This document shows, one piece after another, positions 7,983 through 10,324 of a stretch of 10,324 bases of DNA (positions are counted from its first letter, which is position 1; every line of letters begins with the position of its first letter). The stretch covers positions 1-10,324 of the forward strand of contig PANV01000029.1 in assembly GCA_002707765.1 (NCBI GenBank), in the 5' to 3' direction. The position numbers were made by a program, and so were the translations under genes. Source of the DNA: Fidelibacterota bacterium. GTDB lineage: Bacteria > Fidelibacterota > Marinisomatia > SCGC-AAA003-L08 > D37C17. Below the pieces are notes generated by a model, which ran no database searches, was not told the DNA's origin, and saw only the letters and a program-made list of their open reading frames with translations.

Positions 7983-9548
7983 ATGGTAAGTAAAAAAATA
8001 CTTTGGGCTGATGATGAAATTAGTCAATTAAAACCACATATTTTATTTCTCGAAAAAAAAGGGTACAAAGTTACATCAGTCAATTCTGGTGAGGATGCGA
8101 TAGAGGAATGTAAAAAAAACCATGATTTTGATTTAATCTTAATGGATGAAATGATGACAGGACTTGATGGTTTATCTACTATTTCTATTATTAAAAAAGA
8201 TTGGCCAAATATTCCAATTGTGATGATTACAAAAAATGAAGAAGAGTGGTTAATGGAAGAAGCAATAGGTGCTCATATATCAAATTATTTAACAAAACCA
8301 GTAAATCCTAGCCAGATTTTAATGGTATGTAAAAATATATTTGATAATAAAAAAATTCAAACTGATAAAAATATTAAAAGTTTTATAAAATATTTTAATG
8401 ATATAACAATTAATAGTGACAATGTTAAAACAGTATATGAATGGTATGAAGTTTATAGTAATATTTGTAATTGGTCAATCAACTTAGCTGATATTGAAGA
8501 TAAGAATATTTATAATATGTTAAATGATCAAAAGAAAACTATGAATAGTAAATTTTGTGAATTTGTAATAAGCAACTATAGAAAATGGATTAATAATAAT
8601 CAGGAAATTTTAGATAAACCTATTTTATCTCATAATATTTTTGATGATTATTTAAAGCCAATAATATCAAAAAAAAGAAAGTTAATTTTTATTATAATTG
8701 ATTGTTTAAGATTGGATCAATGGAAAATGATTTCAAAATTATTTAAGAATGATTTTTCAATGAAAGAAAACTTTCACTTATCAATCTTACCAACAGCAAC
8801 ACCATTTGCTAGAAATGCTATCTTTAGTGGATTACTACCAAATGATTTAAAAGAAAATTATCCTGATTTATGGAAAAGGATGTATAATGAAAATAAACTA
8901 AATGGATTTGAGGATATATTTTTTGCAAGACAGCTTCTAAAAAATAATTTTAAAGAAGTAAAGCATAAGTATATAAAAATTTCAGATTTTAAAAGTGGAA
9001 AAAAATTTTTTAATAAGATAAATGATTACAAAAATATTGATGTTCTAAATATAGTAGTAAATTTTGTTGATATTCTGGGACACTCTAGATCAGAATCAAA
9101 AGTTCTATCTGAATTGATACCAAATGAGAATGCTTACAGAAAATCAATATTTAATTGGTTCGAAAATTCTTGGTTATTAGATTCTATTTCAATATTTAAG
9201 AATTGGGAAAATACAGAAATAGTCATAACGTCTGATCATGGAAATACAAGTATTAATAAACCACAACTTATTAAAGGTGATCAATCTACATCTCAAGGAG
9301 TGAGATATAAATATGGAAGAAATTTAAGATTTGAGGGGAAAAATACTTTTAAGATAGATAGACCATTAGATTATAATTTGCCTATGTTTGATATTAATAC
9401 AGAGTATATTATAGCAAGAGATAATACTTTTTTTGTATATAATAATGATTATCATAAATTTGTTAGTATGTACAAAAATACATTTCAACATGGAGGAATT
9501 TCAATGGATGAAATGATTGTTCCTTTAATTAGTTTAAATAAAAAATAA
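7983..9548 (+). CDS. porX: PorX-like response regulator with PglZ phosphodiesterase domain
   Basis: The receiver domain (1-120) has the acidic pocket D10/D11, phospho-acceptor D55 (LMDEMM), T83 and K105 (LTKPVNP), so it should be phosphorylated by a histidine kinase. Residues about 125-230 are helical, like the bundle linking the two parts of PorX. The PglZ domain (about 232-518; alkaline phosphatase superfamily) shows the metal and nucleophile set: D240 (FIIIDCLRLDQW), a Thr in LPTATPFARNAIFSGL (271 or 273), D363 and H367 (VDILGHSR), D418/H419 (TSDHG) and H503 (FQHGG). At 521 residues it is nearly the same length as PorX of Porphyromonas gingivalis, which as I recall controls type IX secretion with the kinase PorY and cleaves oligonucleotides with zinc. 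No kinase is beside it; the neighbours are the cyclase (12 bases upstream) and tsaE (5 bases downstream). The family is firm; control of secretion here is inference. Confidence 0.93.
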   Translation: MVSKKILWADDEISQLKPHILFLEKKGYKVTSVNSGEDAIEECKKNHDFDLILMDEMMTGLDGLSTISIIKKDWPNIPIVMITKNEEEWLMEEAIGAHISNYLTKPVNPSQILMVCKNIFDNKKIQTDKNIKSFIKYFNDITINSDNVKTVYEWYEVYSNICNWSINLADIEDKNIYNMLNDQKKTMNSKFCEFVISNYRKWINNNQEILDKPILSHNIFDDYLKPIISKKRKLIFIIIDCLRLDQWKMISKLFKNDFSMKENFHLSILPTATPFARNAIFSGLLPNDLKENYPDLWKRMYNENKLNGFEDIFFARQLLKNNFKEVKHKYIKISDFKSGKKFFNKINDYKNIDVLNIVVNFVDILGHSRSESKVLSELIPNENAYRKSIFNWFENSWLLDSISIFKNWENTEIVITSDHGNTSINKPQLIKGDQSTSQGVRYKYGRNLRFEGKNTFKIDRPLDYNLPMFDINTEYIIARDNTFFVYNNDYHKFVSMYKNTFQHGGISMDEMIVPLISLNKK

Positions 9549-9553
9549 TAAAT

Positions 9554-9979
9554 ATGGATATAATTGTAAATAACCTGAAAGAATGCATTGATTTAGGAAT
9601 TAAAATTTCTTCAATTATTAAACCTGGAGATATCCTTTCACTTGAGGGAGATTTGGGAGCAGGAAAGACTACATTTGTAAAAGGATTGCTTAAAGGATTA
9701 AATTATAAACACGATGTAACATCACCTACATTTACTTTAGTAAATGAATATTATGCTGATTTTAAAGTAATACATATTGATTTTTACAGAGAAACTGATC
9801 ACAAAAGGTGGGAAATTATAGGTTTAGATGAGTATTTGTTCTCAGACAATATTGTAATTTTAGAGTGGGGTAACATTGTAAAAGATTTATTACCAAATGA
9901 TATTATTAAGATTAATTTTGAACATATAGATAAAAACAAAAGAAGATTATTTAGTGAAAATGAACGTTTTGGCAATTGA
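9554..9979 (+). CDS. tsaE: tRNA t6A biosynthesis ATPase TsaE
   Basis: TsaE is the ATPase that resets the TsaB-TsaD(-TsaC product) system placing threonylcarbamoyl on A37 of ANN-decoding tRNAs in the cytoplasm. The Walker A loop is at residues 32-40 (GDLGAGKTT). The family motifs follow in order: TSPTFTLVNEY (56-66), HIDFYR (74-79), GLDEYL (90-95) and VILEWG (101-106). At 141 residues it is of normal length. The start lies just before the first beta strand, five bases after porX, with no ribosome binding site. Its last 20 bases overlap tsaB. A tsaE next to a porX-type gene is, from memory, also seen in Bacteroidetes. Confidence 0.97.
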   Translation: MDIIVNNLKECIDLGIKISSIIKPGDILSLEGDLGAGKTTFVKGLLKGLNYKHDVTSPTFTLVNEYYADFKVIHIDFYRETDHKRWEIIGLDEYLFSDNIVILEWGNIVKDLLPNDIIKINFEHIDKNKRRLFSENERFGN

Positions 9980-10324
9980 TACAACAACTGATATATGTAG
10001 TATTAGTTTAGCAGTAAATAATAAAATTATTGATAGTAATGAGAAGATAATAGAATCTAGTCATACAAAATATTTAGCAAAAAATATAGACTCTTTGATA
10101 AAGAAAAATACATTTTCGATTTCAAATTTAGATTATATACTTTTATCAATAGGTCCAGGTTCATATTCAGGACTTAGAGTTGGTTCTAGTTTTGTAAAGG
10201 GTTTATCATATGTAATTAAAAAACAAATTATCCCAATTAATACTTTTGAATCTATGATTGTTAATTCAAATTTAAGTGGGAATTATTATGTAGCACTTTA
10301 TTCCCATAAAAATTACGTTTTTGC
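9960..10324 (+). CDS. tsaB: tRNA t6A biosynthesis protein TsaB (N-terminal part, cut by window end)
   Basis: The first 121 codons are present; the family is usually about 220-240 residues. The N-terminus MNVLAIDTTTDICSISLAV is the canonical ASKHA-fold phosphate-1 region of TsaB, and SIGPGSYSGLRVG (about 64-76) is the second family hallmark, followed by a helix and strand (KGLSYVIKKQIIPINTFESM). TsaB is the inactive paralogue that pairs with TsaD and is needed for t6A synthesis. The ATG at 9960 is chosen because it gives the standard N-terminus; this makes a 20-base overlap with tsaE in another frame, so translation is probably coupled. The gene runs off the right edge and shows no sign of damage. 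Confidence 0.95.
   Translation, partial: MNVLAIDTTTDICSISLAVNNKIIDSNEKIIESSHTKYLAKNIDSLIKKNTFSISNLDYILLSIGPGSYSGLRVGSSFVKGLSYVIKKQIIPINTFESMIVNSNLSGNYYVALYSHKNYVF

Noticed and set aside
9799..9987. Antisense open frame of 62 codons opposite tsaE
   Set aside because: It is opposite conserved TsaE motifs; the plus-strand reading is certain.
1..10324. CRISPR array, insertion sequence, phage or toxin-antitoxin genes
   Set aside because: No spaced direct repeats, terminal inverted repeats, transposase or integrase motifs were seen; the gene run looks like stable chromosomal DNA.

Overview
The window is very AT-rich (coding DNA dominated by A/T-ending codons) and carries one strand of information throughout: the 3' end of a ribosomal RNA operon (23S end, 5S, hairpin terminator), followed 35 bases later by a tightly packed run of seven same-strand genes that continues past the right edge. 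Almost none of the genes has a Shine-Dalgarno sequence; starts sit in A/T-rich leaders. Together with a PorX-type response regulator/PglZ protein, outer-membrane beta-barrel and lipoprotein genes, this points to the Bacteroidetes/Chlorobi/FCB assemblage. An AT-rich marine relative such as Marinimicrobia (SAR406) is my best guess. That is inference from protein style, not a proven placement; the 23S fragment would settle it.

Layout: 1-256 23S rRNA 3' end; 322-438 5S rRNA; 447-480 intrinsic terminator of the rRNA operon; 518-1726 lipoprotein with a fibronectin-III-like segment; 1719-2498 secreted FecR-domain protein (TTG start, overlapping the previous gene by 8 bases); 2502-5570 large outer-membrane beta-barrel protein; 5580-7970 CHASE2 sensor/class III adenylate cyclase; 7983-9548 PorX-like response regulator fused to a PglZ (alkaline-phosphatase superfamily) domain; 9554-9979 tsaE; 9960 to the end, tsaB (5' part only, overlapping tsaE by 20 bases). 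Gaps between coding regions are 3 to 12 bases or negative, and no terminator is visible between them, so a single transcript is likely.

How the genes may work together: the first three encode cell-envelope proteins (lipoprotein, periplasmic FecR-domain protein, outer-membrane barrel) and could form one envelope assembly. The next two are signalling proteins: a membrane cyclase with an extracytoplasmic sensor and all catalytic residues for cyclic AMP synthesis, then a receiver-controlled metal phosphodiesterase of the PorX type, whose Bacteroidetes relatives control type IX secretion and cleave oligonucleotides. The last two are housekeeping genes for the t6A modification of tRNA. The link between the envelope genes and the signalling pair is inference from operon structure. 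No type IX secretion structural gene, histidine kinase or sigma factor lies in the window.
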